This document shows positions 27,067-35,390 of a stretch of DNA of 64,000 nt, piece after piece. The notes under the pieces are model-generated. The model was given only the letters and a program-made list of their open reading frames with translations, was not told the origin of the DNA and did no database searches. Positions within the stretch are counted from its first letter, which is position 1. Each line of letters opens with the position of its first letter. Origin of the DNA: Sphingobacterium shayense (GTDB taxonomy: Bacteria > Bacteroidota > Bacteroidia > Sphingobacteriales > Sphingobacteriaceae); assembly GCF_013179575.1 (NCBI RefSeq), contig NZ_JABMCQ010000004.1, positions 1 to 64,000 on the forward strand. Direction: 5' to 3'. A program made the position numbers and the translations under genes.

Positions 27067-27305
27067 TTTTTCGTGTTTTTAATATAACAGTCTTTACATC
27101 GATAAGTTTGACCCTCTTTTTACCATTTCGAATTTATGTATTTTATTAGTTAAACTAAACATTTTAACCTTATTATTCGTTTTTGAATATTAAAGTTTAT
27201 ATATAGTAAATTTTTAATAGTATATTTACATGGAATTATAAGCTATCTGTGCCAAAATTGGTAGCTAATAAATGGTACTCTAATCAATAATAAATAAAGA
27301 CAACA

Positions 27306-28202
27306 ATGAAAAAATCAAGTATCGTCCTATGTGTTTTATTCTTTTGCATACAGACGGTTTGGGCAAAGAACTCTAAAAGAGTAATTATGATTGCATTAGA
27401 CGGTATTTCCGTCGCAGGTTTTGAACAGGCCCATACCCCGCATTTAGACGCTTTGTTTGCCGAGGGAGCATTGTCTAAAACTACGCGTGTAGTGATGCCA
27501 TCTGTTACATTACCCAACTGGACAAGTCATCTAACGGGCAGCGGTCCCGAACAACATGGCGTGGTTAATAATGCCTGGGAAATAAACAAGTTTGTATTGC
27601 CTGCTGTTATGACCGATTCCGAAGGCTATTACCCGTCCGTGTTTACAGTACTGAAAGAGGCGGATTCTAATATCAAAACCGCTTTTTACTATAATTGGAT
27701 AAACCTTTTTTATCCTCATAATAAAAAATACTTTGACGAAGTAAGTTATCTGAAAAATGATGCTTATGTAGAAAATTATGACAAAGCTTTTCAATTTATA
27801 CAGCAATATCGAAATGATCCGACACTTGTGTTTTTATATTCCGTTCATACCGACCACGCTGGACACAGCCATAAATGGATGTCTCCTGAATATATACGGT
27901 CGATTGAAGAGGCCGACGTGCAAATCGGAATTTTCTTACAGAAGCTGAGAGATGCACACTTGTATGAGGAAACTACATTTATGTTCCTGTCGGACCATGG
28001 TGGTATTGAGTATGGACATGGTGGTGTGACCGTTGATGAGATGGTGGTGCCCTGGGCAATTACCGGTCCGGGGATAAAAAAGGGATATCGTATTTCTAAC
28101 CCCAATAACTCTGTCAATACAGCTGCGACAATTCTTAAAATCTTTGATGTAAAGCAACCAAATGCGTGGACAGGGAAGCCGATGCTGGACGTGTTTAGAT
28201 AG
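27306..28202 (+). CDS. Exported alkaline-phosphatase-superfamily phosphodiesterase
   Basis: A 298 aa secreted metallo-hydrolase of the nucleotide pyrophosphatase/phosphodiesterase type. A signal peptide (MKKSSIVLCVLFFCIQTVWA) precedes the zinc site ALDGIS (Asp32) and the nucleophile Thr68 in PSVTLPNWTSHLTG. Further ligands are in HTDHAGHSH and FLSDHGG, with YGHGG near the end. It could release phosphate or nucleotides from phosphodiesters outside the cell. A half-match to the shared operator (ACTAAACA at 27154-27161) lies in the upstream region, too weak to call on its own. Confidence 0.85.
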   Translation: MKKSSIVLCVLFFCIQTVWAKNSKRVIMIALDGISVAGFEQAHTPHLDALFAEGALSKTTRVVMPSVTLPNWTSHLTGSGPEQHGVVNNAWEINKFVLPAVMTDSEGYYPSVFTVLKEADSNIKTAFYYNWINLFYPHNKKYFDEVSYLKNDAYVENYDKAFQFIQQYRNDPTLVFLYSVHTDHAGHSHKWMSPEYIRSIEEADVQIGIFLQKLRDAHLYEETTFMFLSDHGGIEYGHGGVTVDEMVVPWAITGPGIKKGYRISNPNNSVNTAATILKIFDVKQPNAWTGKPMLDVFR

Positions 28203-28290
28203 CTTGTTTTAGCATGGGATGAATTGATTAATATCGTATTTAAAGGGGTGCGATAACTGGAGACGATTCAAATTAGTAACTTAAAAATTC

Positions 28291-28554
28291 ATGCTCGTTG
28301 GTTACTGTGAATTTATTTTGAATGGGCGGTATATGAGCTTGACGGAGAATAAATGCTGGCTCGATTTAAAGCGACTCGATAAACTGGAGTAATGGGGAAA
28401 AGCGTTTAATAACGATATTAAAACGAACATAAAATTTTGTCACCTGTTGGCTCACCTTCCGCTCGTTCAGTTGGGAGCAGTGATAAAACAAGGAGGAACT
28501 TACGAAATTAAACTACCAGTGGAGGCTAATGCTGAATTTGTAATGTTTTATTGA
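28291..28554 (+). pseudogene. Possible gene remnant with one in-frame TAA
   Basis: This lies in the 491-base gap 28203-28693. A frame from ATG 28291 to TGA 28554 encodes 87 residues, broken once by TAA at 28390-28392. The distal part reads like protein (FCHLLAHLPLVQLGAV, then GGTYEIKLPVEANAEFVMFY). A CAA-to-TAA change would account for the stop. I do not recognise the family, and chance is a real alternative. Confidence 0.3.
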
Positions 28555-28693
28555 GATTCCATTCTAGCCGGAAAAGCAACATAGGGAACTTGTTTTTGCG
28601 GCAAAATTCCGCTGGTAATTTTTATAATTTAGACTTTTTAAGAGGTTGACCCTTAAATGCGCGACCGAGGATTCCCTTAAGTTCTTTGCTGTT

Positions 28694-29686
28694 TTAATAG
28701 CGTAGCTTTCTCGAATCTATTTTTGTGGAAATAGGGTAGACGTCTTTATGCAAATCTATTCCACTATTTTTTAAGTTATTACTTTCTAAAGAACTTTCGG
28801 ATCCGTTTATGATGATATTTTCTACGCTATCAATGGTCACGACGGCCCAGATTGGATCCTCGTACACCAAGGTGTGCCTGAGAATTGGGTGCGCGTTATA
28901 TATTGGGTCGGGCAGATCTTCTGCTCTATATTCCTCGCCAACCCAGTAGTAAGAAGCACTATTGATCTGGACATAGTGTATCCCATTTATTTCATTGTGA
29001 TAATTCAGATGATGATGACCGCTAAAGACTAATAACACTTTCTTGAATCCAGCTTCGTGATTTATTTGTTCTAACAGATATCGGATTTCCATGCCGTTAT
29101 CTAGGCCGTTATTCGAATTATCTAATCCTTGATGACAGAATATAACACAAGGCAGACTGGTTTTTCGTAAGTCTGTTTTCAACCATTCCTGTTGTTCAGA
29201 CGCGATTGTTCGGGGATAACCATTTATGGTTTTCGTTTCGGATTTTTCATTTCCATCTAGGACGACGAAATGAAATCCATTTTTTTCGAAGGAATAGAAA
29301 CGGGCGGGCATTCGCCAATAGGAGAGAGTTTGTTCTTTGTTGTACCCTCCATCCGTATCGTGATTTCCCAAAACGTGATAAGATTCCCCGCGAAATTGGT
29401 CCCATATTTCTAATAAGCGATCATTTTCTGGTTTAGGTACACAAAAGTCTCCGAGTTGGATGATAAAATCCGGCGACTCATCGTTCATGGTATCGATAAA
29501 TTGCTGCGCGCGCCTCTCTCCATCATGCATCAGGTCATAATGAAGATCGCTAATAATGCCAAACCGTATTTTATTTCTTCTTTGGGAAGCGCCTTTGGGT
29601 GTTATCGGGTGGCTTAGGCCTGTATTAATGAAAAGGCCGGAAGCGCCCCAAGCCGCTAATTTTATGAATTTTTTTCTGTCTACCAT
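28694..29686 (-). CDS. Exported metallophosphoesterase
   Basis: A 330 aa calcineurin-like phosphoesterase with an export signal (MVDRKKFIKLAAWGASGLF, Tat-like without a twin arginine). All metal motifs are present in order: ISDLHYD, QLGDF, LGNHD, CHQGLD and FSGHHHLNYH. It is the last gene of a three-gene operon (24 bases after the MFS transporter) with an alcohol dehydrogenase at its head. It may dephosphorylate an organophosphate outside the cytoplasm before uptake; the substrate is unknown. Confidence 0.85.
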   Translation of the reverse strand: MVDRKKFIKLAAWGASGLFINTGLSHPITPKGASQRRNKIRFGIISDLHYDLMHDGERRAQQFIDTMNDESPDFIIQLGDFCVPKPENDRLLEIWDQFRGESYHVLGNHDTDGGYNKEQTLSYWRMPARFYSFEKNGFHFVVLDGNEKSETKTINGYPRTIASEQQEWLKTDLRKTSLPCVIFCHQGLDNSNNGLDNGMEIRYLLEQINHEAGFKKVLLVFSGHHHLNYHNEINGIHYVQINSASYYWVGEEYRAEDLPDPIYNAHPILRHTLVYEDPIWAVVTIDSVENIIINGSESSLESNNLKNSGIDLHKDVYPISTKIDSRKLRY

Positions 29687-29710
29687 TGAATAAAAATTTG
29701 TAAAAATGAA

Positions 29711-30973
29711 CTAAGAATGATCTACAATTTTCGGTTGCTTGACAAATGAAATGACGACGGCACACAGTCCGCAAATAATAGCAACTAGAATAAAAATGTT
29801 AGCAGTATTATGTGTGAAATCGATAATTTTTCCAAATATGGGTTCCCCTAAGGCGGCGAACACATATGCAAACATGTTCATGATACCGATGCCTGTTCCA
29901 ACGAGCTTGGTGCCGAGGATGTCAGGGCTAAGTGTCCAGAAATTTGCTTGGGGTCCGTAAACAAAGAAGCCTGCCGCGAACATTAGTGGGGCAGCAATAA
30001 AATGATTTGGAACGGGCATAAAGTAGATAAGAAGTGCGACTGCAGAACTACATAACATACCCGCCCGTATAGACTGGCTTCGATTCTTCTTGAACAACCC
30101 GTCAGAAATATAACCGAACGATACCGCGCCGATAGCCATGCCAACGGGAATAAGAAGTGTAAGCCAGATATTTCCACTGGAATCTTTATAATTATCTCCT
30201 AAAAAGTGAATGGGGACCCAAAAAATTAAACCATAACGTGCCATACTCTGAAAACCAATTGCTAATGAGGCAATCATGAAGTTTTTGTTGCTGAAAACCT
30301 GTACATAAGCTTGCTTCCAGTTTAGTTTTTTCTCGGATTTGTCTGCTTCCACTGCTGGGTGCTGTGATGATGTTTGATAACCTTTTAAAGCGGGATGACT
30401 ATACGCGAACGATAGAAATAAAATTAGAGCAACAATTAAGAAAAGAATTGGATATCGAAATAGTGTCCGCCAGCTCTGATCCTGTTGTACCAAGATGAGC
30501 GCCATTAAAAAAGTGAGTACCGATGAACTTCCTGCTGCCATAGTGTAGAAACCAAAAGCTTTACCGCGTTCGTTGCTACTCCACCAATTGGAAATTAGTT
30601 TGCTTCCTGACCCCCAAGCCATTGATTGAAAATAACCATTCAACGTCCATAAAATCAAAATGGCGGCGTACGATTGAGAGAAACTTATAGAAAGATTGCA
30701 TATGACGGAAAGAAAACCTCCCGTTAGGATCATCATTTTGGGGCTCCAACGGTCGGCAAGGTTTCCGTTGACTAGCTGTCCAATAGCGTATCCCATGAGC
30801 ATCGCAAAACTGATCCAGCCAATTTGTGTAAAGCTGATTTGTAATTCGTTAGCCATACCATGGGCGGCCCAACCAAAATTATGACGACCAGTATAAAAAA
30901 ATAAGTAGCAAAACATTGTAACCAAGAGCATGCGCCATTGGTCGCGCCTAAACTTTTTAGTAGTCGACATCAT
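29711..30973 (-). CDS. MFS transporter, GlpT/organophosphate antiporter-like
   Basis: A 420 aa inner-membrane transporter with 12 predicted helices. The early YLFFYTGRHNFGWAAHGMANEL resembles the YxxRxNxxxA signature of organophosphate:phosphate antiporters, and the loop NGNLADRWSPKMMILTGG is the standard MFS motif between helices 2 and 3. It starts four bases after the dehydrogenase stop and precedes the phosphoesterase, so import of a phosphate or phosphonate ester is a reasonable inference. Met2 is an equally possible start. Confidence 0.82.
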   Translation of the reverse strand: MMSTTKKFRRDQWRMLLVTMFCYLFFYTGRHNFGWAAHGMANELQISFTQIGWISFAMLMGYAIGQLVNGNLADRWSPKMMILTGGFLSVICNLSISFSQSYAAILILWTLNGYFQSMAWGSGSKLISNWWSSNERGKAFGFYTMAAGSSSVLTFLMALILVQQDQSWRTLFRYPILFLIVALILFLSFAYSHPALKGYQTSSQHPAVEADKSEKKLNWKQAYVQVFSNKNFMIASLAIGFQSMARYGLIFWVPIHFLGDNYKDSSGNIWLTLLIPVGMAIGAVSFGYISDGLFKKNRSQSIRAGMLCSSAVALLIYFMPVPNHFIAAPLMFAAGFFVYGPQANFWTLSPDILGTKLVGTGIGIMNMFAYVFAALGEPIFGKIIDFTHNTANIFILVAIICGLCAVVISFVKQPKIVDHS

Positions 30974-30977
30974 AGGG

Positions 30978-32057
30978 TTAATCGTTATTAATTTTAATGC
31001 CGGCTCGAATGGGCTTATTCGTTAATGCGAATGAAAAGGCTTCGTTGATACGATCTAGTGTAAATTCGTTCTCAATGAGTTTGGCAAAAGGATATTTGTT
31101 CCCATGGGCAATAATAAAATCGACTGCAAACGAAAAATCTGTATAATTATAATTGTGCAGGCCTTTTATCGTGAGTAGCTTTCGAATAATCTGCTCGGCA
31201 TCAATTTGCGTTTTTCGCTGTTTAAACACAGCTCCTACAAAAACTGCACATCCATTGACATTCAGTTGTTCGACACCTTGCTCCATGGCATCCGGCGATC
31301 CGCTCATGTCGATAAAACGGTCCGGGTTGATATTGCTGTCTGTCAGTATGCTGGTCGTGCTGTTTATTACGGTAGAAGCTCCAAAATCTTTGGCTAAGGC
31401 TAATCTTTGCTCGTTTATATCCATCACCACAATATGCGATGCACCTAACTCTTTACACATCGCAACGGTCGCCAACCCCAAAAGCCCCATCCCAGACACG
31501 AGCACTGTTTTTCCTGTTATTTCTCCGGCCAGACGGATCGCCCCCGCTGCTGTTGCGATAGCGCAATTGATCGTGGCTGCCACAGCCATCGAGACGTGAC
31601 TGGGAAGAACGCGGATACAAGTGTGTTCGCGTAAGATAATGTGTGTGGCCAACCCTCCGTGAAATTTATCGGTGCCAGTTAGCTGGCGGTGGCCATATTT
31701 ATACAAGTTGATGTTTTTTTGCGGTGTATCCGCTGAATAGCTCGCAGTTGTGGGATCGCTAGCAAATACGGTCCACGTAATGATATCGCCAGGGACGATA
31801 GGTGCTCCAGCAGCATCTAGGTGAGGGTGTGCTGCCTCGATCTCTTCGACAATCCCGACTATCTCGTGCCCTAATATTGTGGGACAAGGTTCTTGCCTTA
31901 ACCCCGTAAATGTGTGTAGATCGCTGCCACACAGTGTTGCGTAGGTAATTCTAACGAGTAGTTCACCGCGTTGTAACACCGGTATCGTTGCTGCATGTTT
32001 TGTCAGTGGACTATTCGGTTTGTCGAAGATATAATAGGTCCCTTTGCGTTTTTCCAT
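30978..32057 (-). CDS. Zinc-type alcohol dehydrogenase, TIGR03366-like (phosphonate-associated)
   Basis: A 359 aa medium-chain dehydrogenase; MEKRKGTYYIF at 32057 is preferred over an upstream ATG at 32108. Catalytic zinc ligands are visible as Cys43 (TLCGSDLH) and His64-Glu65 (GHEIVG); the NAD fold is in VLVSGMGLLGLATVAMCKELGA. It resembles the TIGR03366 group tied to phosphonate catabolism. The structural-zinc lobe (about 97-123, VFASDPTTASYSADTPQKN then INLYKYGH) keeps the family PQK and KYGH landmarks but has none of the four usual cysteines. It heads an operon with transporter and phosphoesterase, divergent from the XRE-cupin regulator. Confidence 0.78.
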   Translation of the reverse strand: MEKRKGTYYIFDKPNSPLTKHAATIPVLQRGELLVRITYATLCGSDLHTFTGLRQEPCPTILGHEIVGIVEEIEAAHPHLDAAGAPIVPGDIITWTVFASDPTTASYSADTPQKNINLYKYGHRQLTGTDKFHGGLATHIILREHTCIRVLPSHVSMAVAATINCAIATAAGAIRLAGEITGKTVLVSGMGLLGLATVAMCKELGASHIVVMDINEQRLALAKDFGASTVINSTTSILTDSNINPDRFIDMSGSPDAMEQGVEQLNVNGCAVFVGAVFKQRKTQIDAEQIIRKLLTIKGLHNYNYTDFSFAVDFIIAHGNKYPFAKLIENEFTLDRINEAFSFALTNKPIRAGIKINND

Positions 32058-32084
32058 GATTATAAATATACGAATGTTTTGCAA

Positions 32085-32104
32085 TACTAAACAAAAGTTT
32101 AGTA
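32085..32104. promoter_or_regulatory. Predicted shared operator, site A (perfect palindrome)
   Basis: TACTAAACAAAAGTTTAGTA has perfect 8-base arms around AAAA. It lies 28 bases upstream of the dehydrogenase start, in the divergent space before the XRE-cupin regulator gene. Related sites occur at 16223-16242 and 17035-17054. Confidence 0.6.
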
Positions 32105-32236
32105 ACAAAACACAGCTTGAGGTTAATTAATTGTTATTTTTTTCGTTTTTAACGATGAACACAACATTGAGCGCGAATGGGTGCTTAATGAATTAAAACT
32201 AAGATTATTTTTAGTACTTTTAAGGCACCAAAAACT

Positions 32237-32812
32237 ATGGAAAATAACACGATATTCAAAATAAGTGCGAAGATCAAAGAGATTCGTAAAGAAAAGGGAA
32301 TAACTATTCAAGAATTAGCCGATAAAGCCGGGGTTAGTAAAGGACTTATTTCTCAAATCGAGAATAATCGGACGGTACCCTCGCTGCTCGTGCTGATAAA
32401 CATTGTCAGCGCGTTAGAGGTTGACCTGAATGAATTCTTTCAGGATTTTAAGTCGAACGAGGAGGCGGGGCCTATTATTGTACGAAGGAAAAGTGATTAC
32501 GAGGCGTTCGAAAAAGAGAAGGCTATAGGCTTTTTATATAAACGGATTCTTGCTAGTTCTATGGATAGTTCGACATTGGATATCGTACTGCTAGAGCTTG
32601 CTGTAGACGCTGTTAGACCCATGGTGGAGACAGAGGCTTATGAATACAAGTATATCGTTTCGGGAAAGGTCCAATATGTTTTTTCGGATAAAACAATCGA
32701 TTTGGAAGCTGGAGATTCAATTTTTTTCGATGGCCGGATTTCTCATACGCCAAGAAACATTGGGTCGGAACCTGCCATCATGCTGATCGTATATTTTTTT
32801 GAGGCCAAATAG
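32237..32812 (+). CDS. XRE-family regulator with C-terminal cupin sensor
   Basis: A 191 aa DNA-binding protein. An XRE helix-turn-helix spans about residues 8-62 (IKEIRKEKGITIQELADKAG, VSKGLISQIENNRTVPSL), and a cupin domain occupies the C-terminal half (EYKYIVSGKVQYVFSDKTIDLEAGDSIFFDGRISHTPRNIG). Such regulators usually sense a small metabolite and control adjacent catabolic genes. It is divergent from the dehydrogenase-transporter-phosphoesterase operon, with the operator-like palindrome in the shared 179-base region. This makes it the likely regulator of that operon and perhaps of the phosphonate genes at 13.6-17 kb. Confidence 0.88.
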   Translation: MENNTIFKISAKIKEIRKEKGITIQELADKAGVSKGLISQIENNRTVPSLLVLINIVSALEVDLNEFFQDFKSNEEAGPIIVRRKSDYEAFEKEKAIGFLYKRILASSMDSSTLDIVLLELAVDAVRPMVETEAYEYKYIVSGKVQYVFSDKTIDLEAGDSIFFDGRISHTPRNIGSEPAIMLIVYFFEAK

Positions 32813-33210
32813 AATATCCGTCGCCTCTGTTAGTTGAAAATAAGATTGCACCTTAATACCGTCGCTAAATCTCGCGTTTAAGTTTCCATTTTTTTCGTGC
32901 GAAAAACGGAGTTACCTTTATACGTCTAGCGCGAGTAGCTTTTGCCTGTCTTTTTCCGCTGGGCGGCTATTAGATGTTGCGATTTTAAACATCATTGCAA
33001 CCAGTAATAAATACTAGACAAAAATGCGTGCTATATTCTACCGGTTAGTTTCTTAAACTGTTTAATTGAACGAACTTGGAAGCCAGAAGGCTTTGTTTAT
33101 AATGACTTAAGTTTTTAAACAATCGATTGTCTTTCTCAAAAATTTGCAGCATTTTATTGAATACGGTACTTTAGATAATTAAGTTGAACAAATTTATAGA
33201 CCGTTTTAGA
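32813..33210. other. Gene-free region before DUF4091 gene
   Basis: I see no credible open frame here. A short symmetric element, TTTTTCG TG CGAAAAA near 32890-32905, might act as a terminator for the XRE-cupin gene, but its two-base loop makes that doubtful. The rest probably holds the promoter of the gene at 33211. Confidence 0.35.
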
Positions 33211-34995
33211 ATGAAATTCAATAAAAAAATAGTTCCGTATATCATTACTTTGGGGGTGATGTTGCGCCTTGATTCTATTCAGGCACAGACACCGGCCTTC
33301 GAACTCGTTAACTTTAAAGAAATGGCTGACCCTACGAGCGACACCCTTGCCGATTGGTCTCCCGTTAAAAAAGGGCTCCATAGCTCTTTTGTTACTATAG
33401 ACAAAAGGTACGCAAAGTCGCTTGTTCCCGATATTGCGATCCAAAAACAACACTCGGTTACCGGATGGAGAGGCGAGCGTGTTTCTGCCCAAATCTTACT
33501 ATGGACTACGGAAGATAGACCGGACGTAACCGTCCAGGTATCTGATTTTAAAAACAGTAACGGGAGTGCACTTCCTCATGAGGTAGCGACTGCGCGATTT
33601 GTACGCTACGTCATGACCGATGAGTTTGGCCCCGGCTGCGGACATCGTAAGCCCGAGGATTTTGCATCGTCCTTGTCACCGGATATGCTCGATAATCTTC
33701 AGTCGTTCGACTTGGAAGCAAAGAAGGTAAGACCTGTGTGGGTCACTGTAAATATACCCGCTAATGCCGATGCGGGAGACTATCTGGCCAAAATTCGGAT
33801 TGAGTCTGGCGGCGTTAAATCTGATGAATTAGATTTGAGGCTTACGGTCATCAATACCGTTTTGCCACGATCTAAAGAATGGACCTATCACTTAGACCAG
33901 TGGCAACATCCCTCCGCGGTAGCACGTGTCCATGGTCTTGAAATGTGGAGTGATGCTCACTTTGAGGCTATGAAGCCGGTAATGCAAATGCTCGTGGATG
34001 CGGGACAGAAAGTAATTACAGCTACGCTTAATAAGGATCCTTGGAATGTGCAGACTTACGACCCCTATGCAGATATGATCAAATGGTCGAAGGGTTCGGA
34101 TGGAACATGGAAGTATGATTACAGTGTATTTGACAAGTGGGTACAATTCATGATGGATTTGGGCGTAACCAAGATGATCAATTGTTATTCTATTATCCCA
34201 TGGAATAACGAGATCCATTATTTAGATGTCGATAAAAATGAAGTGGTTAATGTTGTTGCCAAACCCGGTACACCCGAATTTGAAAAACACTGGACTCCAT
34301 TTTTAGAAGATTTTGTGCTCCATCTGAAATCAAAAGGATGGTTAGATATTACCAATATCGCTATCGATGAGCGTACAAAAGAGGAGGTTGACGGTGCATT
34401 GCAGCTATTGCAGAAAGTTTCACCTGAACTAGGGGTGTCTTATGCCGACAACCAGAATACATATCAACGATATCCGAATAGCGACGATATTAGTATTGCG
34501 GTGTCGCATCGATTCTCTGCGGACGATCTACGGGATCGGCAGGCAAGAGGACTGACAACTAGTTTTTATATTTGCTGTAGTGACAGTTTTCCAAACCAAT
34601 TCACATTTTCGGATCCCGCAGAGTCTACTTATTTAGCGTGGTATGCAGAAGCAGCCAATTTCGATGGAATGTTACGCTGGGCCTTCAATTCTTGGGTAGA
34701 GAACCCTTTACTTGATTCCCGGTTTCGGACCTGGCCCGCTGGGGATACATACATTGTATATCCAAATGCACGTAGCTCGATCCGCTATGAAAGAATGTTA
34801 GAGGGGCTTCAAGATTATGCAAAAATACAGGTAGTTAAAAAAGTATTAAAAGATAAGGGAGATAAAACGAATTTGAATAGACTGGAGGAAGCGATACAAA
34901 AGCTGAAAATAGTAGAACGAACTTCTACATGGAATCAGTACTTGAATGAAGCCAAAGCTCTTTTAAATGAACTTTCCCTCAAAATCGGTAATTAA
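33211..34995 (+). CDS. Exported DUF4091 (glycoside hydrolase-like) protein
   Basis: A secreted protein of about 594 aa. The ATG at 33211 gives the signal MKFNKKIVPYIITLGVMLRLDSIQAQ; the in-frame TTG at 33184 is less likely. The region RGERVSAQILLWT with the following beta-rich segment looks like an N-terminal carbohydrate-binding fold, followed by a TIM-barrel-like section (HLDQWQHPSAVARVHGLEMWSDAHF, NIAIDERTKEEV) and a C-terminal DUF4091 block (LRWAFNSWVENPLLDSRFRTWPAGDTYIVYPN, SIRYERMLEGLQDYAKI). The acidic residues in AIDERT are candidate catalytic groups. The exact glycan is unknown; it stands at the head of a sulfatase and fucosidase cluster. Confidence 0.78.
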   Translation: MKFNKKIVPYIITLGVMLRLDSIQAQTPAFELVNFKEMADPTSDTLADWSPVKKGLHSSFVTIDKRYAKSLVPDIAIQKQHSVTGWRGERVSAQILLWTTEDRPDVTVQVSDFKNSNGSALPHEVATARFVRYVMTDEFGPGCGHRKPEDFASSLSPDMLDNLQSFDLEAKKVRPVWVTVNIPANADAGDYLAKIRIESGGVKSDELDLRLTVINTVLPRSKEWTYHLDQWQHPSAVARVHGLEMWSDAHFEAMKPVMQMLVDAGQKVITATLNKDPWNVQTYDPYADMIKWSKGSDGTWKYDYSVFDKWVQFMMDLGVTKMINCYSIIPWNNEIHYLDVDKNEVVNVVAKPGTPEFEKHWTPFLEDFVLHLKSKGWLDITNIAIDERTKEEVDGALQLLQKVSPELGVSYADNQNTYQRYPNSDDISIAVSHRFSADDLRDRQARGLTTSFYICCSDSFPNQFTFSDPAESTYLAWYAEAANFDGMLRWAFNSWVENPLLDSRFRTWPAGDTYIVYPNARSSIRYERMLEGLQDYAKIQVVKKVLKDKGDKTNLNRLEEAIQKLKIVERTSTWNQYLNEAKALLNELSLKIGN

Positions 34996-35035
34996 CATCT
35001 CAAACGTTTTGGTAACAGAAAAGAGTAAGATATAT

Positions 35036-35077
35036 ACACCGGTTGAGAAGCATTTTTCGATCGGTGTGTTGTTTTTT
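35036..35077 (+). terminator. Hairpin and T tract after DUF4091 gene
   Basis: ACACCG (35036-35041) pairs with CGGTGT (35062-35067), followed by a T-rich run (35069-35077). It begins 41 bases after the DUF4091 stop. The large 20-base loop weakens the call. Confidence 0.45.
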
Positions 35078-35338
35078 CATAATATTCTTAAACTTTCTTT
35101 CTGTTGACACTCGTTTATTGGTTTAAGCGAAGAATTCAACAAAACGCTATGCTGTTTTTTATGTTTAGTGTAGCTAAATTTTTGATCGATATTTTGGATG
35201 TTTATTAACTAAATACTATAAAAGTGTATAAATATTAAAAATTATATATTAATTTTATACTGCGCGAACGGCTGGGACATTTACTGATTTGTTAATAGAC
35301 CAAGGCACGCAAAGAATGATTATTTGTAAACCAATGAT

Positions 35339-35366
35339 GGATCTGAATTGATGTTTAAACAGATCC
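35339..35366. promoter_or_regulatory. Inverted repeat upstream of GH29 gene
   Basis: GGATCTG (35339-35345) and CAGATCC (35360-35366) are perfect 7-base arms around 14 bases, ending 24 bases before the GH29 ATG. It is in position for an operator or 5'-UTR hairpin. The rest of 34996-35390 is AT-rich and shows no gene. Confidence 0.35.
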
Positions 35367-35390
35367 TTACTTCTTATGTAACAGTGTAAT

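Noticed and set aside
27154-27161. Fourth operator site upstream of the alkaline-phosphatase-like gene
   Set aside because: Only the left half (ACTAAACA) matches; in AT-rich DNA this is weak.
31153-31599. 148-codon frame antisense to the dehydrogenase
   Set aside because: It lies wholly inside a well-supported gene and its composition mirrors the opposite strand.
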